The translations under genes were made by a program, and so were the position numbers. The notes beneath the pieces are model-generated. The model was not told the DNA's origin. It worked only from the letters and a program-made list of their open reading frames with translations, and did no database searches. Of a stretch of DNA of 64,000 nucleotides, positions 26,934 to 34,442 are shown piece by piece. Numbering within the stretch: position 1 is the first letter of the stretch; every line of letters starts with the position of its first letter. Source of the DNA: Pontibacter sp. G13. Lineage in GTDB: Bacteria; Bacteroidota; Bacteroidia; J057. The DNA lies in contig NZ_CP134696.1 of NCBI RefSeq assembly GCF_031851795.1, positions 6,696,001 through 6,760,000 of the forward strand. The letters are read 5' to 3'.

Positions 26934-27374
26934 TTATCGCTCGGAAGATTCCGCAAATGCCTTGAAGTCCTGCAGGTACTTCATGGATTGTTTTTTGAAC
27001 GCGCCCGGCATGAGCCAGCCCATCAGTTTCATGAATCCACCAAATCGGAAGGTTTGCTCGGTCACCCAGCGGGTTTGATCGGGACCGTGTTCATGGAAGA
27101 AGTTCTTGACCTCGTTCCAGACATTGGCTGCTTCATACGTGGCCGAAAACTCCGAGGGCAGATCCCGAGAGAGGATGGTTTCGGTCATTTCGATGGTCCG
27201 CTTGCCCATCTGATAGGTGAGCTTGGATTGGGCTCCCGCTTGTCCGGGCGTTCCGGAAAGGGGTTCAAGACTGATGAAGCCCGTCTGCCAATGCTTCATA
27301 TTGTCTGGGTTGTCAAATAACTCAATGACTTGATCCCGAGGGAGGTCGATGATGATTTCGCAGGTGTAATTCAT
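26934..27374 (-). CDS. SRPBCC-family (polyketide cyclase/dehydrase-like) protein
   Basis: 146 residues with the START-like pattern. It begins with a short strand, then L-P-R-D-Q-V-I-E-L-F-D-N-P-D-N-M-K-H-W-Q, a glycine-rich turn, S-K-L-T-Y-Q-M-G-K-R-T-I-E-M-T-E-T, and a long C-terminal helix. Such helix-grip proteins bind hydrophobic ligands in a cavity; no specific substrate is known for this subgroup. It is cytoplasmic (no signal peptide). It is transcribed in the same direction as the YD-like gene 47 bases upstream, possibly together. Confidence 0.85.
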   Translation of the reverse strand: MNYTCEIIIDLPRDQVIELFDNPDNMKHWQTGFISLEPLSGTPGQAGAQSKLTYQMGKRTIEMTETILSRDLPSEFSATYEAANVWNEVKNFFHEHGPDQTRWVTEQTFRFGGFMKLMGWLMPGAFKKQSMKYLQDFKAFAESSER

Positions 27375-27421
27375 AGGCGAAATATAATCATGCCCGAATG
27401 AATATGCGACTATCCGCCTGA

Positions 27422-28255
27422 TTATGGCTCCGAGATTTGAGCGGCACTGGCGGGAACCTCCAAGGTCTCGTAAAAAGTGATCTGGATCGTTCCCGTTTCT
27501 AGGTATTGAACCTTCTCCCGGAGGAGGGTCGATCCTTGGTATTCAAACACGGAAATCTGGCTGGGAGTGGCTCCCCGGTAATGCGTTTCGGAGGTTTTTC
27601 TACCTTTTCGGTCGTATTCAAAGGTCTGGAACTGCTCGGTCCCTTCGGCCAGATTTCGGGACATGATTCCCGTGACAAGTCCCTTGCGATTGTAGCTGTA
27701 AAAGATCTCCGATTGGACGCCAGCCTGTTTGGAATGCCGTTCCAAGATTTTGCGGCCTTTCCGATCGTACTGGTACTCGATCGTGGCAGTAAGGAGGGCG
27801 GCGACGAAAGGGTTGGCTTCTTGTGGGATTTGGGTGCGCTTCAGCATTCTCCCCTTGGCGTCCCGCACATACTGAAACTCCCAACCCGAAGTGTGTCCTT
27901 GATCATTTTGAACCTGTTGCCCGATCATCTCGCCCGCATCATTTCGGATGACTGTGACGGTATCCCAAAATTCCCCGCCAGAGAATTCGTGGTAGGCGCC
28001 GATTTTTCTGCCCTGTTCATCAAAATAGGTTTTGGAGACCGAAAGCGTGGGCGCATAGGTGTACGTCTCCAAGATCCGCTCATGTCCATCCTTGTCGCGC
28101 CATGACTTTGCGGTGATGACGGTATCTGAGGGCATCAGCGTGGAATCCATCCGGAAGGAATAGGCCACAACCACTTCTTGGGCATGCACGGATTGAGCAA
28201 CCGCCAAGAGCATCCAAACCATACAACCAAACCGGATCATCGAGCACATACGCAT
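27422..28255 (-). CDS. Secreted YD-repeat-like protein
   Basis: 277 residues, or about 272 if the ATG at 28240 is used. The signal peptide ends V-H-A-Q. The body is made of short beta-hairpin units with the pattern Y-x-Y-D-x-K-G-R-K-x-x-E or F-x-Y-D-R-K-G-R-K-T-S-E-T. There are about five, including Y-F-D-E-Q-G-R-K-I and Y-N-R-K-G-L-V. These are the YD/RHS-type repeats that build beta-shells in RHS toxins and wall proteins, but the gene is short and has no RHS core or C-terminal toxin, so it is a simple secreted repeat protein. It is read away from the repeat array at 28289. Confidence 0.78.
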   Translation of the reverse strand: MRMCSMIRFGCMVWMLLAVAQSVHAQEVVVAYSFRMDSTLMPSDTVITAKSWRDKDGHERILETYTYAPTLSVSKTYFDEQGRKIGAYHEFSGGEFWDTVTVIRNDAGEMIGQQVQNDQGHTSGWEFQYVRDAKGRMLKRTQIPQEANPFVAALLTATIEYQYDRKGRKILERHSKQAGVQSEIFYSYNRKGLVTGIMSRNLAEGTEQFQTFEYDRKGRKTSETHYRGATPSQISVFEYQGSTLLREKVQYLETGTIQITFYETLEVPASAAQISEP

Positions 28256-28532
28256 GGGAAATCGCTTATGAGCGTGAAGATAAGCAATCTATCCAACGGA
28301 CCATGAGATTCTAGGGGAGGAGGGCGTATCCCGGCGAACGAGCCTAGCGGGTTCTGCTTGGGCATGCGAGTCGCCGGGTCGGGCCCTTGCGTGCTCGCTG
28401 ATCGCTCGGTCCACGATCTGGGGGCGATAGACCGCCGCCCCCAGATCGTGGACTCCGCCTAAGGGCGGCCACTTCAGACCCCTTACGCCGCCGCAGGCCA
28501 TCCGCACATGAACAATAAACCTGTCATCCCAT

Positions 28533-28624
28533 GCTGAGGCGGATTTCGGCAAATGCTTGAAATCCATCCAAGCGCTGTAGGCGCGACACCCCACAGGCAA
28601 GGGTTTCAACCCTTGACCCATCTT
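28533..28624. repeat. Partial R1 unit followed by an R2 unit
   Basis: A truncated R1 (28533-28560) runs into a full R2 (28568-28624) containing GCGCGACACCCCACAGGCAA and the palindrome AAGGGTTTCAACCCTT, then GACCCATCT. Confidence 0.85.
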
Positions 28625-28850
28625 GCATGGCATCCTAAAGAAATCGCCGAGGGGGCATTTGGAGTGGGCTTGGCATGATTTTCCACCCTTGGCAAAAAAC
28701 AGACCCAGCATGCACGAAGCGTGAGATCCCGCATAAATTTCCCCACCGCACAGGCGCCACCGCATCGAAATTTTGCGGGATGAGGCATTTTTTTTCGTTT
28801 GACTGGATGTTCCGCGCTCAGGAGATTCCCGATCGGCAAGCTGAGGCGGA
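28625..28850. repeat. R3 repeat, full copy 1
   Basis: About 225 bases beginning GCATGGCATCCTAA and ending CAAGCTGAGG. It matches 32145-32371 with scattered substitutions and a one- or two-base length change. A partial copy of its right end (from CGAAATTTTGCGGGATGAGG) is at about 29012-29097. Confidence 0.9.
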
Positions 28851-28930
28851 TTGTGGCAAATGTTCGGGCTGTAGGTAATCCGGCAGCTGAGGCGGATTTC
28901 GTCAAGTGCGTTTGCCCGTGGGTAATCCGG
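28840..28930. repeat. Two R1 units in tandem
   Basis: R1 copies at 28840-28883 (divergent) and 28886-28930, each ending GTAATCCGG. AATCCG of one unit and CGGATT of the next can pair. Confidence 0.85.
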
Positions 28931-28960
28931 CTCCTGCTAAGCATGCACTTAGCATCCATC

Positions 28961-29010
28961 CAAGCGCTGTAGGCGCGACACCCCACAGTCAAGGGTTTCA
29001 ACCCTTGGCT
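28961..29010. repeat. R2 unit
   Basis: CAAGCGCTGTAGGCGCGACA through AAGGGTTTCAACCCTTGG. It is preceded by the TGCTAAG/CTTAGCA hairpin at 28936-28954. Confidence 0.85.
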
Positions 29011-29087
29011 GCATCGAAATTTTGCGGGATGAGGCATTTTTTTCGTTTGGCTGGATGTTCCGCGCTCAGGAGATTCCCGATCGGCAA

Positions 29088-29179
29088 GCTGAGGCGGATT
29101 TCGTCAAGTGCATTTGCCCGTGGCTAATCCGGCAGCTGAGGCGGATTTCGTCAAGTGCGTTTGCCCGTGGGTAATCCGG
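29088..29179. repeat. Two R1 units in tandem
   Basis: R1 copies at 29088-29132 and 29135-29179, nearly identical, preceded by a partial R3 end (29012-29097). Confidence 0.85.
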
Positions 29180-29209
29180 CTCCTGCTAAGCATGCACTTA
29201 GCATCCATC

Positions 29210-29330
29210 CAAGCGCTGTAAGCGCGACACCCCACAGGCAAGGGTTTCAACCCTTGACCCATCTGAAATCCATTCAAGCGCTGTAGGCGCGACACCCCAC
29301 AGGCAAGGGTTTCAACCCTTGACCCATCTG
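29210..29330. repeat. Two R2 units in tandem
   Basis: R2 copies at 29210-29265 and 29272-29330, separated by TGAAATCCATTC. The same tandem pair with the same linker occurs at 32435-32551. Confidence 0.88.
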
Positions 29331-29449
29331 CGTCTACATCTGCGTCTTCCTCATGGGACGGAATGGCACCCATTTGAAAAAATATCCCGAAAGCTTGTCA
29401 TATTGGGTTGGCAGCAGGTACTAACCCCATAGAAAATGCCCAAAAACCC

Positions 29450-29962
29450 ATGATCATCACCGACCTCCAACAACAGGCTTTTACGGATTTGCTGGATGCG
29501 CATCAGGGAATCCTGATCCGGATGAGCCGGGTCTACAGCCGCAACGAATCGGACCGGAAGGATCTGTTTCAGGAAATGGTCTTCCAGCTTTGGCGGGCTT
29601 GGCCCAACTATCGGGGAGAAGCTGCGGCTTCGACTTGGATGTACCGGGTTGCGCTCAATACTGCGCTGAAATTCTATAGCCTCCTGCGCAGGAAAAAGGA
29701 CCGGAGTATGGAGCTCTCCGCCATCTCGTTTGAGCCCAGCCATCAGGATACACCGGAGCAACAAGTCGAGCGGGACTCTCAGGTGGACCGACTCTATGCC
29801 TGTATCTCTCAACTGCCGGAGCCGGACCGCACCATCGTCCTCATGTATCTGGAAGAATTGCCGTACCGGGAAATCGCCCAAGTCACCGGCCTCACTGAAA
29901 ATCATGTCGCCGTGAAAATGAAACGCGCCAAATCCAAACTCTTCAACTGCCTCAATGCCTAA
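29450..29962 (+). CDS. ECF-type RNA polymerase sigma-70 factor
   Basis: 170 residues from the ATG at 29450; an open frame reaches 29408, but the extra residues are not family-like. Region 2 shows Y-S-R-N-E-S-D-R-K-D-L-F-Q-E-M-V-F-Q-L-W-R-A-W-P-N-Y-R-G-E-A-A-A-S-T-W-M-Y-R-V-A-L-N-T-A. Region 4 shows L-P-E-P-D-R-T-I-V-L-M-Y-L-E-E-L-P-Y-R-E-I-A-Q-V-T-G-L-T-E-N-H-V-A-V-K-M-K-R-A-K-S-K-L. These are the two ECF domains; no region 3 is present. It would redirect RNA polymerase in response to a signal held by a membrane partner. Its end overlaps the next gene by 8 bases, implying translational coupling. Upstream is the repeat array. Confidence 0.95.
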   Translation: MIITDLQQQAFTDLLDAHQGILIRMSRVYSRNESDRKDLFQEMVFQLWRAWPNYRGEAAASTWMYRVALNTALKFYSLLRRKKDRSMELSAISFEPSHQDTPEQQVERDSQVDRLYACISQLPEPDRTIVLMYLEELPYREIAQVTGLTENHVAVKMKRAKSKLFNCLNA

Positions 29963-30560
29963 TCCCATGAACGAACAAGATTGGAAGAATCTGTGGCAGG
30001 AATCAGCCACCGACCTGCATGTACACTATCACGCCGATCAGTTGGAAGCGGAGCTCAACCAGAGATTGGACAAGGTGAGCCAACAGGTCAATCGACGAAA
30101 TCGGAGAGAAACCCTCGCAGCCATCGCGGTGGGAATGGTCGCTGTCCCGCTGTCCTTGATCATGCCTGAATTGCTGGCCCGAATCGGCTTTGCATGGATG
30201 GCGCTCTATGCACTTGGCGTCCTATACGTCATTCGCAAGGTCAAGCAGACCCAGCCGGATACCGATCTGGAAATGGATCAGCAGACCTACCTCACCTCGC
30301 ATATCCACTACCTCAAGCTGGAGCGGAAAATGCTCAGAAATGTCCTGTGGTGGTATCTGGCACCGGCCTGGGTAGCGGCAACGCTCGTCTTTATGGGGGT
30401 GAGCTCGACTTGGCAGGAATGGGTGGGCTTTCAAGTCTTCATCTTGGCCATGTATGGATGGATCCTCCGGATGAATCTCAAAGCCGCCAAGGATACCTTT
30501 GATCCTTTGATTCAAGACCTCGAAGCACAATTGTCCCAATTCTCAACCCACGAAGCATGA
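29955..30560 (+). CDS. Membrane protein coupled to the sigma factor (candidate regulator)
   Basis: 201 residues; a second ATG at 29967 is possible. The first ~50 residues are soluble and helical with charged residues (D-W-K-N-L-W-Q, then L-E-A-E-L-N-Q-R-L-D-K-V). Four hydrophobic segments follow at about 55-70, 77-92, 130-148 and 155-170. The C-terminal ~25 residues are acidic. Its position right after, and overlapping, an ECF sigma gene fits an anti-sigma role with a cytoplasmic N-terminal sigma-binding helix. However, no anti-sigma zinc motif (H-x-x-x-C-x-x-C) is present, so this is inference. The stop codon overlaps the start of the serine hydrolase gene as ATGA. Confidence 0.82.
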   Translation: MPNPMNEQDWKNLWQESATDLHVHYHADQLEAELNQRLDKVSQQVNRRNRRETLAAIAVGMVAVPLSLIMPELLARIGFAWMALYALGVLYVIRKVKQTQPDTDLEMDQQTYLTSHIHYLKLERKMLRNVLWWYLAPAWVAATLVFMGVSSTWQEWVGFQVFILAMYGWILRMNLKAAKDTFDPLIQDLEAQLSQFSTHEA

Positions 30561-31606
30561 AACGTACCCTTCTTCTCATCCTCGCAGCAGTTGTCCTGAT
30601 CCTCCTTGGAGGCTTCGGTTTTCTGGTCTGGTATTTCCTGCCAGATTCCGGGAAAATTACCCAATTTATCGATGAGCATCCCGATCAGGTGTCGTACTGC
30701 TTGATCCGGAATGGGGAGGTCGCCAAGTCCCACCGAGCAAAAGCTGTTGGGCCCCTCGCATCGACCGTCAAAATCGTGGTAGCCATCGAATATGCCGAAC
30801 AGGCCGCGGCAGGACTGATCGATCCAGATGCATGGATCTCTCTTGATTCGGTGAACCGCTTCTATCTCCCCGATACAGATGGCGGGGCACAGCCGGGCTG
30901 GCTGGCTTCCATTTCGGAAAAGACGCAGCAAGATCAAGTCCAAGTCCGAGAAATTGCCAAGGGCATGATTCAGTTCAGTTCCAATGCCAATACCGAATGG
31001 TTGATGGATCGTCTTGGGTACGATTCCATACAGGCGCGTCTCGTGAAGCTGGGGCTCCAGGACCACACCGAAATTCACTATATCGTCTCGGCCTTGCTGG
31101 TGGGGAAAGTGGCATTTCCGGGGTTGAAGGGATCGGATTTGGTGGAAGCTTTGAGAAACATGGATATGTCCACCTATCGGCAATATTGCCATGAAATCCA
31201 TGCTGCGCTCAAGGCAGACACGCTCATGAAGCAGGATTTGGGCGATTTCAGCATGCCGGTACAGCGTGTATGGTCGGACCGCCTTCCGGCATCGTCGCCT
31301 GAGACGTATGCCCGATTGGTTAGGCAGATCAATCAACGGACGTTTGATCCCGCCGCGCAAGTATACCTCAGCGAGACGATGGAGAGATTGATGGAAAACC
31401 CGGCCAACCAATCTTGGCTCAAGCATGCGGGGCAGAAGGGCGGCTCGACGGGTTTTGTCCTGACCAAAGCGATGTATGCCACGACCTTGGCCGGCGAATC
31501 TGTGGAATTGGCTTATTTCTTCCATGACCTCGATCCCCTTCAAGTGCAATTGCTATCGATGAGCATGAATGCCTTTGAACTGGAGGTTTTGCAAGGGAAT
31601 TGGTAG
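30557..31606 (+). CDS. Class A beta-lactamase-like serine hydrolase, membrane anchored
   Basis: 349 residues. An N-terminal signal or anchor segment (5-28, very hydrophobic) is followed by a penicillin-recognising fold with the three classical motifs: S69-T-V-K72 (S-x-x-K), S141-S-N143 (S-x-N) and K-G-G-S-T at 294-298 (the K-T/S-G box). The catalytic set is complete. A clear omega-loop E-x-x-L-N is not obvious, so deacylation as in true beta-lactamases is uncertain; a peptidase or esterase acting on the cell wall or a D-amino acid substrate is possible. The start overlaps the preceding stop (ATGA), making it the third gene of a coupled sigma / membrane protein / hydrolase operon. Confidence 0.9.
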   Translation: MKRTLLLILAAVVLILLGGFGFLVWYFLPDSGKITQFIDEHPDQVSYCLIRNGEVAKSHRAKAVGPLASTVKIVVAIEYAEQAAAGLIDPDAWISLDSVNRFYLPDTDGGAQPGWLASISEKTQQDQVQVREIAKGMIQFSSNANTEWLMDRLGYDSIQARLVKLGLQDHTEIHYIVSALLVGKVAFPGLKGSDLVEALRNMDMSTYRQYCHEIHAALKADTLMKQDLGDFSMPVQRVWSDRLPASSPETYARLVRQINQRTFDPAAQVYLSETMERLMENPANQSWLKHAGQKGGSTGFVLTKAMYATTLAGESVELAYFFHDLDPLQVQLLSMSMNAFELEVLQGNW

Positions 31607-31817
31607 GTAGGGTTGTGTTCTATGATTGAGCTGGATTAGACATGGGCCGATTTCTCATGCCGAAATCCGGCTCTTGCTAGATGTACAGCCCAACCCATTT
31701 GCCTCATCCCTGAAAATCCCCGCGATGGCCGCCCCCAGAGCTGCATCTAATCCACCATCATGTCATCCTGAACGGCCATAGCCTAGGCTTCTAGCGATGG
31801 CTGGCGATTCAGGATCT

Positions 31818-31908
31818 GCTGAGGCGGATTTCGGCAAGCACTCGGGCTGTGGGTAATCCGGCAGCTGAGGCGGATTTCGTCAAGTGCGTTTGCCCGTGGG
31901 TAATCCGG
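31818..31908. repeat. Two R1 units in tandem
   Basis: R1 copies at 31818-31861 (divergent, like 28840-28883) and 31864-31908. The order divergent-then-canonical is the same as in array 1. Confidence 0.85.
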
Positions 31909-31937
31909 CTCCTGCTAAGTATGCACTTAGCATCCAT

Positions 31938-31990
31938 TCAAACGCTGTAGGCGCGACACCCCACAGGCAAGGGTTTCAACCCTTGGCTGC
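31938..31990. repeat. R2 unit with partial R3
   Basis: R2 copy with AACGCTG instead of AGCGCTG, ending AACCCTTGG. It is followed to about 32030 by a degraded R3 segment starting CGAAATTTTGCGGGATGAGG. Confidence 0.82.
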
Positions 31991-32144
31991 TTCGAAATTT
32001 TGCGGGATGAGGCAATATTTTCGCTTGGGATGATGCTCCGCGCTTGGGCTGGGCATTTATTCCTCTCACTCAACGCGTCATCCCGGAAGGGCTTAAGCCG
32101 AGGCCTTTGAGCGTTGGGGCCCTATCCGGGATCTCCCCGAGCTA

Positions 32145-32371
32145 GCATGGCATCCTAAGGAAATCGCCGAGGGGGCATGTCGAGTGGACTCGGCATGATT
32201 TCCCACGCTTGGCAAAAAACCAGCCCCAGCATGCACGAAGCGTGAGATCCCGCATAAATTTCCCCACCGCACAGGCGCCACCGCGTCGAAATTATGCGGG
32301 ATGAGGCATTTTTTTTCGTTTGGCTGGATGTTCCGCGCTCAGGAGATTCCCGATCGGCAAGCTGAGGCGGA
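32145..32371. repeat. R3 repeat, full copy 2
   Basis: Matches 28625-28850 in the same orientation, including CACGAAGCGTGAGATCCCGC and the run of T near 32310. Confidence 0.9.
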
Positions 32372-32551
32372 TTTCGTCAAGTGCGTTTGCCCGTGGGTAA
32401 TCCGGCTCCTGCTAAGCATGCACTTAGCATCCATCCAAGCGCTGTAGGCGCGACACCCCACAGGCAAGGGTTTCAACCCTTGACCCATCTGAAATCCATC
32501 TAAGCGCTGTAGGCGCGACACCTCACAGGCAAGGGTTTTAACCCTTGGCTG
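32361..32551. repeat. R1 unit, hairpin and two R2 units
   Basis: R1 at 32361-32405, the TGCTAAG/CTTAGCA hairpin at 32410-32429, and R2 copies at 32435-32490 and 32500-32551. This is the same composite order as 29135-29330 in array 1. Confidence 0.88.
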
Positions 32552-32641
32552 CGTTGAAATTTCACGGGATGAGGCCGGAAATTATTTGGGAAGGAAGGAT
32601 GCCCCACGGAGGTTTGAGGCCGAAGTCTGGCTCAGGTCAAG

Positions 32642-33046
32642 CTATCCTTTGCTCTTTTTCCTTCGTTTCTTTCCTTCTGGACATTTGAGCTTTTTGTACC
32701 ACCTTTGGTAAGTTTCCGGTAGGTTTACATATAGGATGAGCCCGCTACCATCGTATTGATGTCGATCGATCGGGTGGATTCTGGTGAGAGACCCCATGCG
32801 ATCGTAGAATTCTTCTATTCCACCACTGCAGGGGACAGATGGGTGATTCAGTAACCATTCCAGTTTTTCGCAATCCGTGGCCGTACTATCATAAAATATA
32901 TAGCAGACTGCAAACGGACTTCCATCGAACCGCCAAGTGGAGTCTTGTTGGTCATAGAGGGAATCTATTTGGGCGTAGGTTGTACCCAAAAAAGAGATTC
33001 CATAGAAAAGAAATGTACAGGTATATATAAGAATTGTATGCTGCAT
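32642..33046 (-). CDS. Small secreted protein of unknown function
   Basis: 134 residues. The signal peptide (1-25) ends in T-Y-A-Q. The mature part has alternating strands with three Cys (two flanking an L-L-N-H-P-S-V-P-C segment) and a very basic tail, K-K-R-R-K-K-S-K. I recognise no family. The basic tail could contact nucleic acid or anionic polymers, but this is speculation. The gene borders repeat array 2 on its 3' side and a zinc-ribbon protein upstream. Confidence 0.72.
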   Translation of the reverse strand: MQHTILIYTCTFLFYGISFLGTTYAQIDSLYDQQDSTWRFDGSPFAVCYIFYDSTATDCEKLEWLLNHPSVPCSGGIEEFYDRMGSLTRIHPIDRHQYDGSGLILYVNLPETYQRWYKKLKCPEGKKRRKKSKG

Positions 33047-33080
33047 GTTGTCGTGCTTGATAGGCTTCTTCAGCCGTTCA

Positions 33081-33458
33081 TTAACTAATCTGCTCCCCGC
33101 AATTCGGGCAGAACTTGTAGCGCTTTTCCAGCTTGGTGCCGCATTGGGTGCAATGGTTCATGGGATTGGAGTGCGTGAAGCTGGTCGGAGCGCCAAAGTC
33201 TATTTCGGAGGTGTGTTCTATCACGGACTCCGAATGGGACGTGGTTTTTTTCCCAATTAAGATGGCGATGAATGATATAACTCCGATCAGTCCAAATCCA
33301 ATTCCAACGACTGCAACAATGGGTGCAGGAGGATTCGAAGCAAAGGAGAAGCCAGAAATTGCAAAGACAAGCATGAAGATTCCCCCTACGATTTTTCCCA
33401 AAATGCTGGAAGTGGGGGATTCGTCAGTTGTGAATCGGGTGTGTTTCTTCATGTTCAT
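33081..33458 (-). CDS. Two-TM membrane protein with C-terminal zinc ribbon
   Basis: 125 residues. Two hydrophobic segments at about 22-40 and 46-68 are followed by a soluble linker and a C-terminal zinc ribbon, C-T-Q-C-G-T-K-L ... F-C-P-N-C-G (two C-x-x-C knuckles). This resembles the widespread zinc-ribbon-domain membrane proteins with no known function. The ribbon is expected on the cytoplasmic side. It is 34 bases upstream of the secreted 134-residue protein on the same strand, so the two are probably co-transcribed. Confidence 0.82.
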   Translation of the reverse strand: MNMKKHTRFTTDESPTSSILGKIVGGIFMLVFAISGFSFASNPPAPIVAVVGIGFGLIGVISFIAILIGKKTTSHSESVIEHTSEIDFGAPTSFTHSNPMNHCTQCGTKLEKRYKFCPNCGEQIS

Positions 33459-33580
33459 GGTTTAGAGATTCATACTATTTGTGCGAAAATTTCCTTTTTG
33501 CTAAAGAATCATTTCATACGAATATAATGGATATTCCGGTTTTGGGGAAGTTGATAGCCCGTCATGATTTCTGTAAAACC

Positions 33581-33615
33581 TAATAAACACCGCCCAGTCC
33601 AAGACCGAGCGGTGT
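33581..33615 (-). terminator. Terminator of the acidic lipoprotein gene
   Basis: ACACCGC and GCGGTGT pair around a ~15-base loop. On the minus strand TTTATT follows. It is located about 45 bases after the stop codon at 33659. Confidence 0.6.
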
Positions 33616-33658
33616 CACCGTTCATCGTTTTACCTATACGTAATAAATTTTCAGCTGA

Positions 33659-34291
33659 TTATTGCCACTCCGAGATGTAGTCGCTATCGATCCAGATCCG
33701 GCCTGTGCCGACCGGGATCAGTATAGCGTCCAAATCATCTCCCTCCTTGTCGGTCATGAGGAAAGCATATTGGAAATCCTTTACGCCATCGTCAGTGATC
33801 ACTCCGGTCATGATCACCGCCTGGGTGTATTGGATTCCTTGGACATCGCCAGCAAGCTCTGAAAAGATGGTGAAGCCATTTCCTTCTCCGGCGATGATTC
33901 CACCGATCCCGCTGCCTTGGTCTGTACCATTGGGTTGGTGGTAGCTGATGGAAACCGTCTTTTCTGCCGGATCGAAGTTTTCGAAGGTGTATTCATAGGC
34001 CTGAACCTCTTTGCCCACTTCCCAAGGATCTTGAGGTCCGAATGGGATCAGAAGCTCAAAAGGTTCGATGTGAAGTGCGCCGTCTATGACTGGCGGATTG
34101 GTTCCTTCATGGACATTGAATCCCAAGGCTTCGAGGGAGTCGATAGTCTCACGCGGAACAATGTCGAGAATCTCTTCTACGAATTCAATTTCATCTTCAT
34201 CAAGGGGACGCTCCAGACAGCCGCTCAATCCCACAATCAGGGAGAGCAACAATAGGGGCAGGACGATGGAAGGCTTGCGCATGAATAACAT
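33659..34291 (-). CDS. Acidic lipoprotein of unknown function
   Basis: 210 residues, or 207 from the second ATG at 34282, which puts the basic residues first. The lipobox is L-S-G-C followed by a Glu/Asp-rich stretch (D-E-D-E-I-E-F-V-E-E), a common surface-export-like acidic signal region in Bacteroidota lipoproteins. The rest is a beta-rich domain with Y-x-Y-x-F-E-N-F-D, S-I-S-Y-H-Q-P-N-G-T and W-I-D-S-D-Y. The family is not recognised. It is a single gene with its own terminator. Confidence 0.8.
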   Translation of the reverse strand: MLFMRKPSIVLPLLLLSLIVGLSGCLERPLDEDEIEFVEEILDIVPRETIDSLEALGFNVHEGTNPPVIDGALHIEPFELLIPFGPQDPWEVGKEVQAYEYTFENFDPAEKTVSISYHQPNGTDQGSGIGGIIAGEGNGFTIFSELAGDVQGIQYTQAVIMTGVITDDGVKDFQYAFLMTDKEGDDLDAILIPVGTGRIWIDSDYISEWQ

Positions 34292-34442
34292 TGGGTGATG
34301 GGTATTAGTGATGATTAATTGGATGCTGATACATGCGCAATATCAGCGAGATCTCGACGGTCATCAACCCCTCGTTTGTAGCGTTATCGACCCATAATGG
34401 TGATAGGTCCACGATTTTGTATGCGTGTCGCCCGCGTATGGT

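Larger units (their letters stand above)
28289..29350. repeat. Dispersed-repeat array 1 (upstream of the sigma-factor operon)
   Basis: About 1 kb of non-coding sequence is assembled from at least three repeat types that recur at 31640-32600 in the same orientation. R1 is a ~45-base unit starting GCTGAGGCGGATTTCGTC and ending GTAATCCGG. R2 is a ~50-base unit starting CAAGCGCTGTAGGCGCGACA and ending in the palindrome AAGGGTTTCAACCCTT. R3 is a ~225-base unit. R1 is joined to R2 by a hairpin TGCTAAG-CATGCA-CTTAGCA. The left edge (28430-28520) carries a further element related to 17578-17640. Short open frames here are repeat translations, not genes. Confidence 0.9.
31640..32600. repeat. Dispersed-repeat array 2 (downstream of the sigma-factor operon)
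   Basis: A second kilobase of R1, R2 and R3 repeats in the same orientation as array 1, so the sigma-factor operon sits between direct repeats. It begins with a long imperfect inverted repeat (ATCCTGAA near 31767 with TTCAGGAT near 31808). It then contains the order R1-R1-hairpin-R2, a partial R3, the full R3, and R1-hairpin-R2-R2. No protein-coding gene is credible here. Confidence 0.9.

Noticed and set aside
28840-29330. Possible CRISPR array because of regularly spaced similar units
   Set aside because: Units abut or are separated by only 2-12 conserved bases, there are no variable spacers of constant length, and no cas gene is present.
28289-29373. Several minus-strand open frames of 60-158 codons in the repeat array
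   Set aside because: They are translations of the R1/R2/R3 repeats (the same peptide pieces recur), not genes.
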